A DNA stretch of 64,000 bases from Flaccisagitta enflata (taxonomy: Eukaryota > Chaetognatha > Sagittoidea > Aphragmophora): assembly GCA_965153355.1 (NCBI GenBank), contig OZ231126.1:91636001-91700000 (forward strand), in the 5' to 3' direction. Below the pieces are notes generated by a model. That model was not told where the DNA came from. It worked only from the letters and a program-made list of their open reading frames with translations, and did not search any database. Position 1 is the stretch's first letter. Each line of letters opens with the position of its first letter. A program made the translations under genes and the position numbers. Positions 22,875 to 33,200 of the stretch are shown piece after piece.

Positions 22875-24285
22875 TACAAGAACATCACTATTTGGTGAGA
22901 TAGAGATAACTGATAGTAAGATAACTGCGATGTTCTTAATTTTCAAGCTATTTCAAGCTTACCATTCTTATAAACTTGGTTCTTATGAGAAAAAAGATAT
23001 GTATAACAAGGGGGAAGATCTTGCCATTCTTCCTTTCTCATGACACATGATAGTATGACATGCCGAGGGACATTTTCCATGGATGATTTTTCGTTCCATT
23101 GGATGATTTACACTCTTTATTTTGAGTAAGGACAATGTTTATAAGGACATTGAGGCTGAGATTTAGCTAAAAATTAAAGACATTTTAAGGACAAGGCTCA
23201 GCCTCAGATAAGACCTCAGCAAAAATTCTCAAATTCGGCCTCGGCAAAAATTTTCTCTCAAGCGGAAGGGTCAAGCTGTTCTTTTGTTTTAGTTGCAGGA
23301 CTTTAGTTACCCAACAGAGTCAGTTGAGTCACTAGAATCAGCCTTATTGCTTGCCTGAGTGAAAAAAAGCAGCAGCTAGCAACAGGCAGATTCAGTCTGC
23401 ATCTGATAGACAGCACCAGTCTGCCGGTTTGCAAAAAAATCCGTCTGGACTTGCGCGGTGATCGAGACTTATTTGTTTTTTGCTTGTTTTTTTTCATTTC
23501 AACTTTAATTTTTTTGATTGGATGAAACCATAGAAACTAATTCTTTTCACTTCATATTTCAGTGCTTAATCTTTCCTTGTATGATAGTTAGATACTTGCC
23601 TTGAGAAGAAAAAATTAAGGACATTATAAGAACATTTCAGCCTCAAATTTTTGATGATTTAAGGACATCTGAGGCTCAAAAAAAATTTACTGGTCCTTAA
23701 AAGAAATAAAGAATGTATATAGTTTTATGATTTATATAGTTTAGTACCTTGGTTAAGAATGCCGGCGGTCCCAGTAAGGTTGATTCTCGATTCTTGCCTC
23801 TATGGTATGGTTTCTTCACAACATTGCCTTTGGTAACTACATTATCTTTTGGTAATTTACTTATCTTTTGGTAATTTACTTATCCTTTGGTAATTTTTTT
23901 TGTTTTGTTTAAATTTGGACTATGATTACTATACTTGAGAGTTTGGGGTTGACTCAGAGCGGCTTGGTGGATTATTCTCGATTAGTGGAAAAATCTTGAT
24001 TCAAGATTGTGGATGTTATGAGCATTTTACAATGGGATGATCAGATAGTTGTGAGGAATATGTGCCTCGCCCTCACAGTTCAACACACTTATTTGGTACT
24101 CTTTCTTGTCGCTTGCACATTTCATAAATAGCTGACAATTGTGGGTTTTTCTTGCTATTGATTTGTATCTGTTGAGCAGCTCTTTGGTGAGGGTTGAGAT
24201 GGAATTTTGATAATTCTAAGGATAGTGGTGAAGGGTGCGCAGTAAACCCCAGTAAGAGCTCCTAAGGCTCTTGTCCTTATTGTTA
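22875..24285. other. Non-coding stretch with dispersed-repeat fragments
   Basis: Repeats of 'AAGGACATTNNGGCTCAG' type occur at 23140-23230 and 23620-23690. A diverged piece of the 330-bp repeat of 14.9 kb lies at 23740-23960. No exon is recognised. Confidence 0.45.
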
Positions 24286-24289
24286 TATT

Positions 24290-24418
24290 TTGGTTGCGGT
24301 GTAATGTTGTCCGCCCATAAACGTCAAAAAAGCAAAGCGTTACCAAGAAATCGACCAACCGACTGACCAACTGACCGACGGACATATCAGGTTATAGAGT
24401 CACGTGCACGCGACTAAA
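24290..24418 (-). mobile_element. HCE family copy, partial (code AGTCGCGTGC)
   Basis: The minus-strand start is CTTTAGTCGCGTGCACGTGA, a hairpin with one mismatch. TCTATAACCTGATATGTCCG and a GGTCAGTTGGTC array follow. The far end is too decayed to place. Confidence 0.65.
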
Positions 24419-25353
24419 GATCAAATCTTCATTTGTACTTTGGATCAATTATCAGTAACTATCTTTTCGATCATTTTTTTCTCGCAGTTTTTAAGTGTCA
24501 CAAAATAAAGTAATGGCAACGAAAGGCTTACCTTGAAAAAGACATCTTCGTGCGCGTCAAACTCCCTTCACACTCAATACACGTGCCAGAAACCAAGCGC
24601 GTGCACGCTTCCAACTAACCGCGCGCTCTCCCTTTCTCTTTCTCTTGCCTTTTCCCTTCACCATAAACTTGAAAAAAAAAAGAATAATAAATGTTAACAA
24701 AAACTCGGACAATATCATGGGGAATGATTTCACTGCCAGCATCACAAAAACGGATTCTTTACAGCATCACTTTTATTGTCACCGCCATTCCAACTGAAAG
24801 GAACAGAAATGTGGCTAAAAACAATACTTCAAGATCAAGTGTGTGAAAATTAACTAAAAAAATCATTTAACAAAAATACATGTGAAAAAAAAAAGACATT
24901 TAAATCGTTTTCAAGAAAAAGCCCTTTTGTGTTGAAGTCATGAGAATGTATTGTGGATGGATTTTTAGTTTTTTTTCGGCTAATATTGTGTTAAAAAGAG
25001 ATCTGCGTGTCATGCGTTGATAGATCTGCGTCTACTAACTGTATGTACATCACTACACCCTTCTGCGATACGAATTGGCAAAATTTTGATTCCAGTTTTT
25101 GGAACCTCTGAAATTGAATTTCAGACTGGTTCATGCCATTGTTGATAAATCATCTTTACTTAATGGAACGTGCTTAAAGAACGAACCAAAACAAAAAACA
25201 AAATTCTCGAACGAAGTCACATACTTAAACTTAAGCACGCAGCATTTCAAACATCGGTTTTGTTCTCTACAGCCTGTGAGTGACTCAGTTACTACGCCAT
25301 TTCCACGCGCCGCCCTCAGTAACAGCAGAACATGACAACTGTTTCTCGCGCAG

Positions 25354-25788
25354 CCCCTAACACACGCCTCATATATGCCACATTCTAACGAAAGCGTTAT
25401 TGATAATACTAACCCGATTCCTACTCACCGTTCGGCCCGATCCTCAATTTCGGAAACTCGTCGATGTCGTAGTAATTCCGAAACAAAAAAATTCGAAGCG
25501 GAAGTAAAACCGGAAGTAAAAACGGACGTAAAAACGGAAACACTATTTTTAACCAACGATTCATTAAAGGCCTCATCGAAGATTCATGATAAGGTAAATC
25601 TATCAATTAAAGCTACATCTTCGTTTTTTTCATCAGCATCATCGATAAACCTGTCAACAGCTTCTTCGACAACCTCATTGGTAACATCGTCTACAGCTTC
25701 TTCGACAACCTCATTGATAACATCGTCTACAGCTTCTTCGACAACCTCATTGATAACATCGTCAACAGCTTCTTCGATAACCTCATTG
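25354..25788 (+). CDS. Low-complexity protein, first recognised coding exon (S/T-rich minisatellite)
   Basis: This is the start of a novel gene whose exons join in consistent phase through to 35129. The frame runs from an acceptor (TTTCTCGCGCAG|CCC); ATG 25375 may instead be the true start, with a short upstream frame at 25332. The translation has charged, repetitive segments (EVKPEVKTDVKTET), then four copies of a 12-residue Ser/Thr unit (TASSTTSLITSS) encoded by a 36-bp tandem repeat. A TAA appears in the fourth copy (25792-25794), but a donor (TCATTG|GTATAA) just before it allows in-frame splicing to 25868. No domain is recognised; the protein appears disordered. Function unknown. Confidence 0.55.
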
Positions 25789-25836
25789 GTATAATCGTCT
25801 ATAGCTTCTTCGACAACCTCATTGATAAAATCGTCT
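25657..25836. repeat. 36-bp exon-intron minisatellite, five copies
   Basis: Units begin at 25657, 25693, 25729, 25765 and 25801 (consensus start ACAGCTTCTTCGACAACCTC). The first three are fully coding, the fourth contains the inferred splice donor, and the fifth lies entirely in the inferred intron. Changes in units 4 and 5 convert GTAACATCG to GTATAATCG and ATAACATCG to ATAAAATCG. Confidence 0.9.
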
Positions 25837-25867
25837 ACACAATGTCACCTCACTCAAAATTCTTCAG

Positions 25868-25933
25868 CCTCTAACTACGGCTCCGAACACACGCTCTTCA
25901 ACTAGCACAGCAAAAACAACAAACGCCGAGCAG

Positions 25934-26013
<80 letters not shown>

Positions 26014-26024
26014 GCAACAACAGC

Positions 26025-26089
<65 letters not shown>

Positions 26090-26330
26090 ATCAACGACGC
26101 TGCTGTGATTCGAAGGATCATCAAGGCGACGTCGACGAAGCGTTGGACGGATTCATCTTTTGCATCCTCCGTCGCCGATCAGCGAGCTTCCGAAGTTGAC
26201 CTCCAACAGTCCGTCGGAATTCGAGGAACGGCGATCCTCAACAAAGATCAAGTTCATGACTATAAAAAGCTTTCTAAATACCGTGAGTACGGCCGCGCAA
26301 CGACATCAGCTCCTTTTTCCAACCTCTGTC

Positions 26331-26362
<32 letters not shown>

Positions 26363-26364
26363 CC

Positions 26365-26456
<92 letters not shown>

Positions 26457-26513
26457 CATCTGCATTCCCTTCGATCGAAAATTGGAGTCTCTCTCCGACG
26501 AACCAACCAACTG
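25868..26513 (+). CDS. Low-complexity protein, polyglutamine exon (two alternative donors)
   Basis: The acceptor (CTCAAAATTCTTCAG|CCT) gives phase 0, matching the preceding donor. The order is a Thr/Ser-rich start (PLTTAPNTRSSTSTAK), 51 glutamines (25937-26089), then the most protein-like part of the gene, INDAAVIRRIIKATSTKRWT and QSVGIRGTAILNKDQVHDYK. A strong donor (AAATACC|GTGAGT) ends the exon at 26282 in phase 1. Read-through stays open for another 77 codons, with a second tract of 41 Gln and one Pro (26330-26455) and SSAFPSIENWSLSPTNQP. It reaches a weaker donor (CAACTG|GTTTGA, exon end 26513), also in phase 1. Both forms join 27684 in frame. The family is not recognised. Confidence 0.6.
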
Positions 26514-26542
26514 GTTTGATACAAATTGAAATGTTTGAAAAT

Positions 26543-26680
26543 TAAAACAAGGCCGGATGCACAGGCACCATACAGATTGACGAAGCGTAATCGCGTGCTG
26601 TTTCGAAAGGGTAGTCACAAACCGAATATGCCCTTTCTCGGGGGACGGACCGACCGACCATCCACCTGACAACAAGTGCC
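26543..26680 (-). mobile_element. HCE family relic
   Basis: AAAACAAGGCCGGATGCACA at one side and GGACGGACCGACCGACCATC at the other keep the family order. The hairpin and code are lost. Confidence 0.5.
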
Positions 26681-26895
26681 TTGCATCATAAAGTCATAAT
26701 GTTAAAGGATGCATAAGCCGAAACACTGCCCTTTGATAGGCTGGATATCTGAGTTTCTCGGACCTATATCCTGTTATAGGCTGAAAACGGCGGACTAACT
26801 ATACCAGTTAAGGCGGCTCTCGCCGAACGGAAAAAAATCGTAAAATTGTTTTTTTTTTTTTCAGATTCTTCTACCTCCTTATTACATTCACGCGC

Positions 26896-26897
<2 letters not shown>

Positions 26898-26982
<85 letters not shown>
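26898..26982. repeat. GT dinucleotide array
   Basis: About 42 GT units lie in the intron of the low-complexity gene. Confidence 0.95.
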
Positions 26983-26983
<1 letters not shown>

Positions 26984-27683
26984 GTCCAAAATGGAGATAT
27001 TCATTGCATGTAACTGTTTGAAAGTTATTGAAAACGGCTGATTGTGTTGAGTTATTTCATCATTTCACTCAATATTTCTGTCCAAATCTTTTCTGAAAAG
27101 TGTGACACTATGAAAAAAAAGAGGGGGAGCGTTAATTAGAGGGGGGCGCTAAATGGAAAAAATATGGTATGTGGAAAATATAAAAGAAAAAAAATGAAAA
27201 ATTCATAGTGTCTAAAGTATTAATCTGACAGCGCGCTAGTGCCCTGCTTCTTTCCAGGTGTAAAAAAGTGCCCTCTTTCACCATGTACCAATTTCAACCC
27301 CAGCCTTGGGCGAGCTTAATTCTGACTCAACTTTTTCAAATTAGCGCAAGCGAAAATGAGAAACATTAATTCCTGGCCTGGGACTCAAAAAATCGAAAAA
27401 CGTTTTTCGATTTTTTTTCCAATGAATTAGGTTCACACCCTGTAACACTGATTCTAGATAGTAATTCAAAGTGATGAATCTAATTTCAAAATAATTGAGC
27501 ACTATTTCTGTAAATAGTTATGCAAAGTAATAAGTACCGAATCACAGATGGTTAAAGAATTCACTGTTTATCAGATGGTTAAAGAATTCACTGTTTATCA
27601 GTATGAATTCAATGTCCCTGAGTGTGAATATGATTCATATGGTTAACCCGATATCAACCGTTTAAATTTCATTTGACTATCAG

Positions 27684-28073
27684 GTTGTTTTCACATTGGC
27701 AGTGAGACGTTTCCGTCCCTTCCGTCGCCGTTTCCCGATTCATCTCATTTAATTCCAGCTTCTAACTCACCTAAACTCAATTCGGCTGCATATTCTCCCA
27801 ACGCCTCACCAACGTTCATTTCGCCAAACTCTCATATTCCAGCAGACCCTTACGTAGTATCCCATCCATACTATTATAGGTTGCCTCCGCCCAAATTTTT
27901 TGTTCAAGATTCCAATTCTCATTCAAGAAAATCGATTTCGGCGTCTAACTCGCCGATTTTTCCATTTTCGACCTCTTTTGATAATAACGAGTTTATCATT
28001 CCCAGTTCCCGATCTAAAAAAGATCTAGTCAAGGAATTCTTCCATCATTTTCACTACTTAGTGGACGAATATC

Positions 28074-28171
<98 letters not shown>

Positions 28172-28409
28172 CCTCATCCGTCTTATCGCACTGAAAGTTG
28201 TTACGTTTCATCGCCGCATCGATATTATATCGAATATCCAACTTCTGACAGTCAGTCCGGAGAAGAAGAAGAAGAAGAAGAAGAAAAAGAAGAAGAAAAA
28301 GAAAAAGAAAAAGAAAAGGAAGAAGAAGAAGAAGAAGAAGAAGAAGAAGAAGAAGAAGAAGAAGAAGAAGAAGAAGAAGAAGAAGAAGAAGAAGAAGAAG
28401 AAGAAGAAG

Positions 28410-28499
<90 letters not shown>

Positions 28500-28572
28500 C
28501 AAAAAGAGATTCTTCAGTCTGTAACGAAAAAGAAAGAGAATCACAACATCCGCCAGCGCCTGATCATCTTAG
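27684..28572 (+). CDS. Low-complexity protein, Pro/Ser plus polyQ-polyE-polyQ exon
   Basis: The acceptor (ATTTGACTATCAG|GTTG) accepts phase 1 from either upstream donor. The frame is open for the full 889 nt and ends at a consensus donor (CATCTTAG|GTGAGA) in phase 2. The first ~130 residues are rich in Ser, Pro, Asn and aromatic residues (AYSPNASPTFISPNSHIP, DPYVVSHPYYYRLPPP). Next come 33 Gln (28073-28171), a short Tyr-rich link (SCYVSSPHRYYIEYPTSD), 50 acidic residues with some Lys (28262-28411), 29 Gln (28412-28498) and a charged end. Repeats are pure CAA and GAA, so lengths are probably polymorphic. Tyr/Ser/Pro-rich disorder between polyQ tracts resembles many transcription or RNA-binding regulators, but no domain is seen. 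Confidence 0.7.
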
Positions 28573-28899
28573 GTGAGATCAAACGTCCGCCCGTCCGTCT
28601 GTCCATCAATCCATCCTTCCATCGCATCCGTCCGTCCATCCATCCTGCCATACCTGAGTCTGTAAAGTGTAACGCCGGCACAAACTCCCATTGGAAACTC
28701 ACGCATCAGGTGTATCATATTCATAAAAGGGAAGTTTCTTTCAGATATTTTAAGGATAGTTGTGATGGGTCCGGATTAAACACCATTAAGAGCTCCAAAG
28801 GCTCTTGTCCTTTATATAGTGTGGAGTAGTAATGTTGTCCAACTTTCATACACTGTATGTACCCGATTGAATGGGCTCATGATGCCTTCAAGTATAACC

Positions 28900-29090
28900 T
28901 GGCTTCCTAACTGCTAGGGGTAGGGGTTAGGGTTAGGGATGGGGTGGTATTAGGGTCAGGGATAGGGGTGAGTTTAGGGATAGAGACGCTAGATTGAGCC
29001 ATCCAACCTTCAATAAAAAGACTGGTCCATCGCGGGATTCGAACTCGCAACCCAGAGGGTCACGAGCACGTCGGCTACCACTGAGGTATT
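28900..29090 (-). repeat. tRNA-like SINE-type head with degenerate telomere-like repeats
   Basis: On the minus strand, CCTCAGTGGTAGCCGACG resembles an A box and GAGTTCGAATCCCGCG a B box, followed by GATGGACCA. The 5' acceptor strand does not pair and the anticodon arm cannot be folded, so this is not a functional tRNA. Immediately beyond it (28914-28985, + strand) are degenerate GGGTTA units (GGGGTTAGGGTTAGGGATGG). It lies inside an intron, next to the acceptor of the following exon. Confidence 0.55.
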
Positions 29091-29114
29091 TCTTCCCCCC
29101 CCCCCCCCATCCAG

Positions 29115-29317
29115 GTCGTCATCATCGTCGATGAATCCTCCAGCGGTGGCAAAGTGCCCTCCTTCGAGAGGGACGACCGGCGGATGCGGATTGACGACCA
29201 GTTTGACGACCTCCGCCGTCGGCGATTCCCTCAAAGGCTCCGTCAATCCGGTGGGAATCTCCAACGCCCTCGCACCAGTTGTCGCTTCCGTCCCAGTCTT
29301 AGGCGGTGAAAGACAAG
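29115..29317 (+). CDS. Low-complexity protein, Gly/Thr/Val-rich exon
   Basis: A C-rich acceptor (CCCCCCATCCAG|GTCG) accepts phase 2 from the preceding exon, completing an Arg codon. The frame is open to a donor (AAAGACAAG|GTGGGG) in phase 1. The translation (SRGTTGGCGLTTSLTTSAVG, KGSVNPVGISNALAPVVASV) is of low complexity but has coding-like, CpG-rich codons quite unlike the flanking intron. No domain is recognised. Confidence 0.65.
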
Positions 29318-29680
29318 GTGGGGGTGGCTAAAAGTGTGGATGGTACAGTTTTTTGGTTTTGTGATGGAATTGTGTGATGAGGTTGGTTAATGGGCTTAGG
29401 TGACTGGATTGTGTGATGGAGTTGTGTGATGGAGTGTGCATCACTCATCGCTTAGCCATGTCATTAACTGATTACTCTCTTGTTCAAAGAATTTTGCCTC
29501 AAAAATATTAAACAAATGGTGAGATTGTAATAATAACAATAATGTTGATAATGATGTGATTTATATTCATTGAACAGAAATAGATAAAAGAAAACAAACG
29601 ATTTGAATATATGTTTCTTGTTTAACAACGAACGAAGGGAAAACATAACAAAATCAACAATACGGATGACATTTATGTAC

Positions 29681-30296
29681 AGGTTTGGATGGATTATAAA
29701 ATGCTTTATGTCACTTTCTAACCCACCCCACCCTACAGCCCAAACCACTTATAGTGGAGACATGAAATTATGTTTGGAAAGTCAGTGGGGGAATACTTTT
29801 TGGGCCATCAGAAGGTTTTTTTCAGTTTCCGCCCCTGAGCCGAGATATGGGGGTGGGGTGGGGTAACCCCTAAGGGTTGAAAAATCTCATAATTTTTTTC
29901 CAATTTTTGAATTGTATTGGTTAAATCTAGTTTATAACATGGTAAATATAAAAAAGAATTTGAATCATTCCCAAAATTTGAAGAGTAATGCACTTTTAAA
30001 TGTTAGAATGAAGTATTTCAAAAAAATCAAAAATACTCATAAAATCATTTGAAATAAGAATTTGATAATAATTTTTAGTTTTTATGTTTATTAGAGCCTA
30101 ATACAACATATCCAATTGAAAACATCCAAAATCTCTGCTCAGGGGCGGAAATTAAAAAAACCCTCTGATGGCCCAAAAAGTATTCCCCCACTGACTTTCC
30201 ATACTAAATATCATGTCTCAACTATAAGTGGTTTTGGCTGTAGGGTGGGGTAGGTTAGAAAGTGACATATGGCATTTTATAATCCATCCGAACCTG
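29681..30296. mobile_element. Foldback MITE, TA-flanked
   Basis: The arms are inverted copies: CAGGTTTGGATGGATTATAA at the left and the reverse complement of CAGGTTCGGATGGATTATAA at the right. Inner arms also pair (CCAAACCACTTATAGT and ACTATAAGTGGTTTTGG). TA flanks both ends. It lies in an intron of the low-complexity gene. Confidence 0.85.
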
Positions 30297-30879
30297 TATT
30301 CATAACCGCGGTTATCTGATTAAACCACAGACAACAATTGCGTAATTTACGTCCAATGAACGATTCGATATCAGTCTCATGTCTCAGACATTTCTCAAGC
30401 TATCATGTCAATGAAAACAATTTCAGTGTTTAGACTTTAGTATCAGGGCAGTGAAGAACTAAAAGATTTTGAATTTAGTGCGGTAAGCCATGGGCAGTGA
30501 CGCAATTATCAAATTTGAGCAACGACATTGGTGATAAAAGAACGTTATTACTGAAAGGGATTGTGTGAGTGTGACCGACAGTTGGATTGACCGACATAAG
30601 GCGACATGTATTGTGCGTAAATTGTACGTATATGGTACGCTTTTATCGTGACGTCCAATTATCCTCGTTTTAGGCTGTATTCACATCAGATACTAAATAT
30701 ACATCTTTTAATTTCTGAACACTCGTATTTTTCATTCATCAAACTTATTGTAAAATTATTTTTTTTTTGAATTATCAACATTAATCAGTACAAACATTTT
30801 TGTGCAATGTTAAAAAAGAACTCTAATTGAAAGATATTATCGAAAAAGGTATTTAATGTAAGCAAAGCCTTGAATTTTG

Positions 30880-31190
30880 CATTATCAACTGTAATTCAAA
30901 TAAACACAGCGTTGTTGAGTGTCTATTAAAATTTAAAAACACAAAATTCAATTTCGCAACTGTAAACATAAATGCGGTATTAGTAAGGCTGTTTATTGTA
31001 AACATCGATTTTGCAATATCAACTGTAATTCAAATATACGTGGCATTATTGAGGCTGTTTATTGCAAATACAGCCAATAATTTTGCAATGTTAGCTGTCA
31101 TCAAGATAAACGCGGCATCAATGAGGCCTTTTATTATAAACGCAGCTACTGATTTTGCAGTATTAATTGATATTCAGATAAACGCGGCGT
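30880..31190. repeat. Diverged ~80-bp tandem repeat overlapping an exon start
   Basis: About four units share GCGGCATYANTGAGGCYNTTTATT and TTTGCAATRTYAACTGTNAT-like parts. The last unit supplies the acceptor and first bases (ATAAACGCGGCG) of the exon at 31178. Confidence 0.7.
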
Positions 31191-31276
31191 TGGGCCGCGA
31201 GAAAGAGCCAAAGACGACATCCAAAGGAAAAAACACAAACATCGCAGAAAAAGTCAGTCCTTCGCAGAAATTCTTG
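31178..31276 (+). CDS. Low-complexity protein, short basic exon
   Basis: The acceptor (TTGATATTCAG|ATAA) and strong donor (GAAATTCTTG|GTGAGT) bound 99 nt in phase 1 to phase 1. This matches the exon before (ends in phase 1). The translation in this phase is strongly basic, KRGVGPRERAKDDIQRKKHK then HRRKSQSFAEIL. A bipartite-like cluster of Lys, Arg and His could act as a nuclear localisation signal; RRKSQSF also fits a basophilic kinase site. Both are inferences. Two other frames are also open here, so the assignment rests on splice phase. Confidence 0.55.
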
Positions 31277-31303
31277 GTGAGTTTCACACATCCACGCTTG
31301 TAT

Positions 31304-31414
<111 letters not shown>

Positions 31415-31854
31415 TCTCCCTGAAATAAGAATGAAACGTCCTTTTTCCTCAGAAAATATCCAGAAAAATATTTGCCATGTAATATTTGACATTCATTCTT
31501 TGGAAGTCATAATTTCTCGTTTCGCTTCCAAAATACAAGAGAAAACAATAACACGTTTTCAGGCCAAGTGAGGAGGATGAGAATAAAGGATTAGGGCCCC
31601 CTGGACTGTAAAAATCACATGTTTGAACGCAACGAGAGGGGAATGAGGACAAAGCGGTCAGGATTCTGATTAGAGAAAATCTCAATTTTAAGGGCTTTGA
31701 AAAAAAAAGATGGACACATCACAGTTTTTTGCATAGGGGACCCTAAAAAGGCTGTAGAACAAGATTCTGATATTCATTTTGACCTAACATGAGCCAAAAA
31801 GATTAGAAACGGTTTTTTATGTAAAAGATTGTGTTTATTGCTATAAAAACACTA

Positions 31855-33200
31855 TTTTTAGGTGCGCCATAGCACCTCTATGAGAGGCTCTGTCTGTCGG
31901 TTGGTTGGTTGGTCGGTTGGTCGGTCACGTCACGCTCGAGTTGAAAATCTCGAAATGAAGCAAAAATCACTGGAAATGATTCAGAAATATGCTAGGATGA
32001 TTTTTTGATGCGCCATAGCATCTCTATAAGAAGCTCTGTCCGTCCATCCGTCAGTCACGCTCGAATGAAAAATCTCTAAAAATGTTTGAAATCAATAGAA
32101 AACTCATTTCGCTCATCATAAATGATACTAATATATCATAAATGATATATAATAAATGATATCATATATATCATATCATCTATATCATATATCATATATC
32201 ATATATCATATATCATATATCATATCATATATCATATCATATATCATATCATATATCATATCATATATCATATCATATATCATATCATATATCATATCAT
32301 ATATCATATCATATATTATATCATATATCATATCATATATCATATCATATATCATATCATATATCATATCATATATCATATCATATATCATATATCATAT
32401 ATCATATCATATCTCATATCATATATCATATCATATATCATATCATATATCATATCATATTTCCTGTTATATATCCTGTCATATATCCTGTCATATATCT
32501 TATCATATATCATATCATATCATACATCATATCATATATCATATCATATATCATATCATATATCATATCATATATCATATCATATATCATATCATATATC
32601 ATATCATATCATATATCATACATCATATCATATCATATATCATATCATATCATATATCATATATCATATATCATATATCATATATCATATATCATATATA
32701 TCATATCATGTATATCATATATATCATATCATGTATATCATATATATCATATCATGTATATCATATATATCATATCATGTATATCATATATATCATATCA
32801 TATATCATATATTTCATATATATCATATATATCATAAATGATACTAATATAATCAGCTACGGTCAGGTCTTATAGAGCTGGGGATAGGTTGGATAGGTCT
32901 GGTGATAGGTCGGATAGAGCTGGTGATAGGTCTGATAGAGCTTGGGAAAGGTCTGATAGAGCTCGGGAGAGGCCTGATTGAGCTCGGGATAGGTCTTATA
33001 GAGCTAGGAATGGTCTGATAGAACTAGGGATAGGTCTGATGGAGCTAGGGATAGCTATGGATTGATAATGCCCGGCGGGATAGGTCTGATAGAGCTAGGA
33101 GTGGTCTGATAGAGCTAGGGATAGGTCTGATGGAGCTAGGGATAGCTATGAATAAATAACGCTCGGCGCACCGTCTTGGCCCGTGTATCCGGCCTTGTTT
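31855..33200 (+). mobile_element. HCE family copy, long, with ATATC satellite (code AGGTGCGCC)
   Basis: It starts TTTTTAGGTGCGCCATAGCA with a perfect AGGTGC/GCACCT hairpin, then CTATGAGAGG and a GGTTGGTTGGTCGG array. The core holds an ATATC-type satellite (about 32110-32840) and then the same ~21-bp GATAGGTCTGATAGAGCT minisatellite as the 21.3-kb copy. The end is CTCGGCGCACCGTCTTGGCC then CCGGCCTTGTTT; GGCGCACC mirrors the code. Confidence 0.85.
32110..32840. repeat. ATATC/ATATCATATC satellite
   Basis: Some 700 bp of near-perfect 5- to 10-bp units lie inside an HCE element. The long I/S/Y frame here is a translation artefact. Confidence 0.95.

Noticed and set aside
25099-25335. 78-codon frame directly upstream of the low-complexity gene
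   Set aside because: It is in the same frame as the first exon but separated by TGA 25333-25335, with AT-rich codons in its first two thirds. It could hold 5' untranslated sequence, but coding is not supported.
28029-28544. Minus-strand 171-codon Val/Leu-rich frame
   Set aside because: It is the antisense shadow of the polyQ/polyE exon; the + strand frame has acceptor, donor and phase continuity.
28595-28665. TCCG/TCCATCC repeats after the polyQ exon considered as an HCE
   Set aside because: Neither the hairpin, CTATAAGAGG nor GGCCTTGTT is present; it is a plain tetranucleotide tract.
32156-32875. 239-codon I/S/Y frame
   Set aside because: It is the ATATC satellite read in one phase; the opposite strand is equally open.
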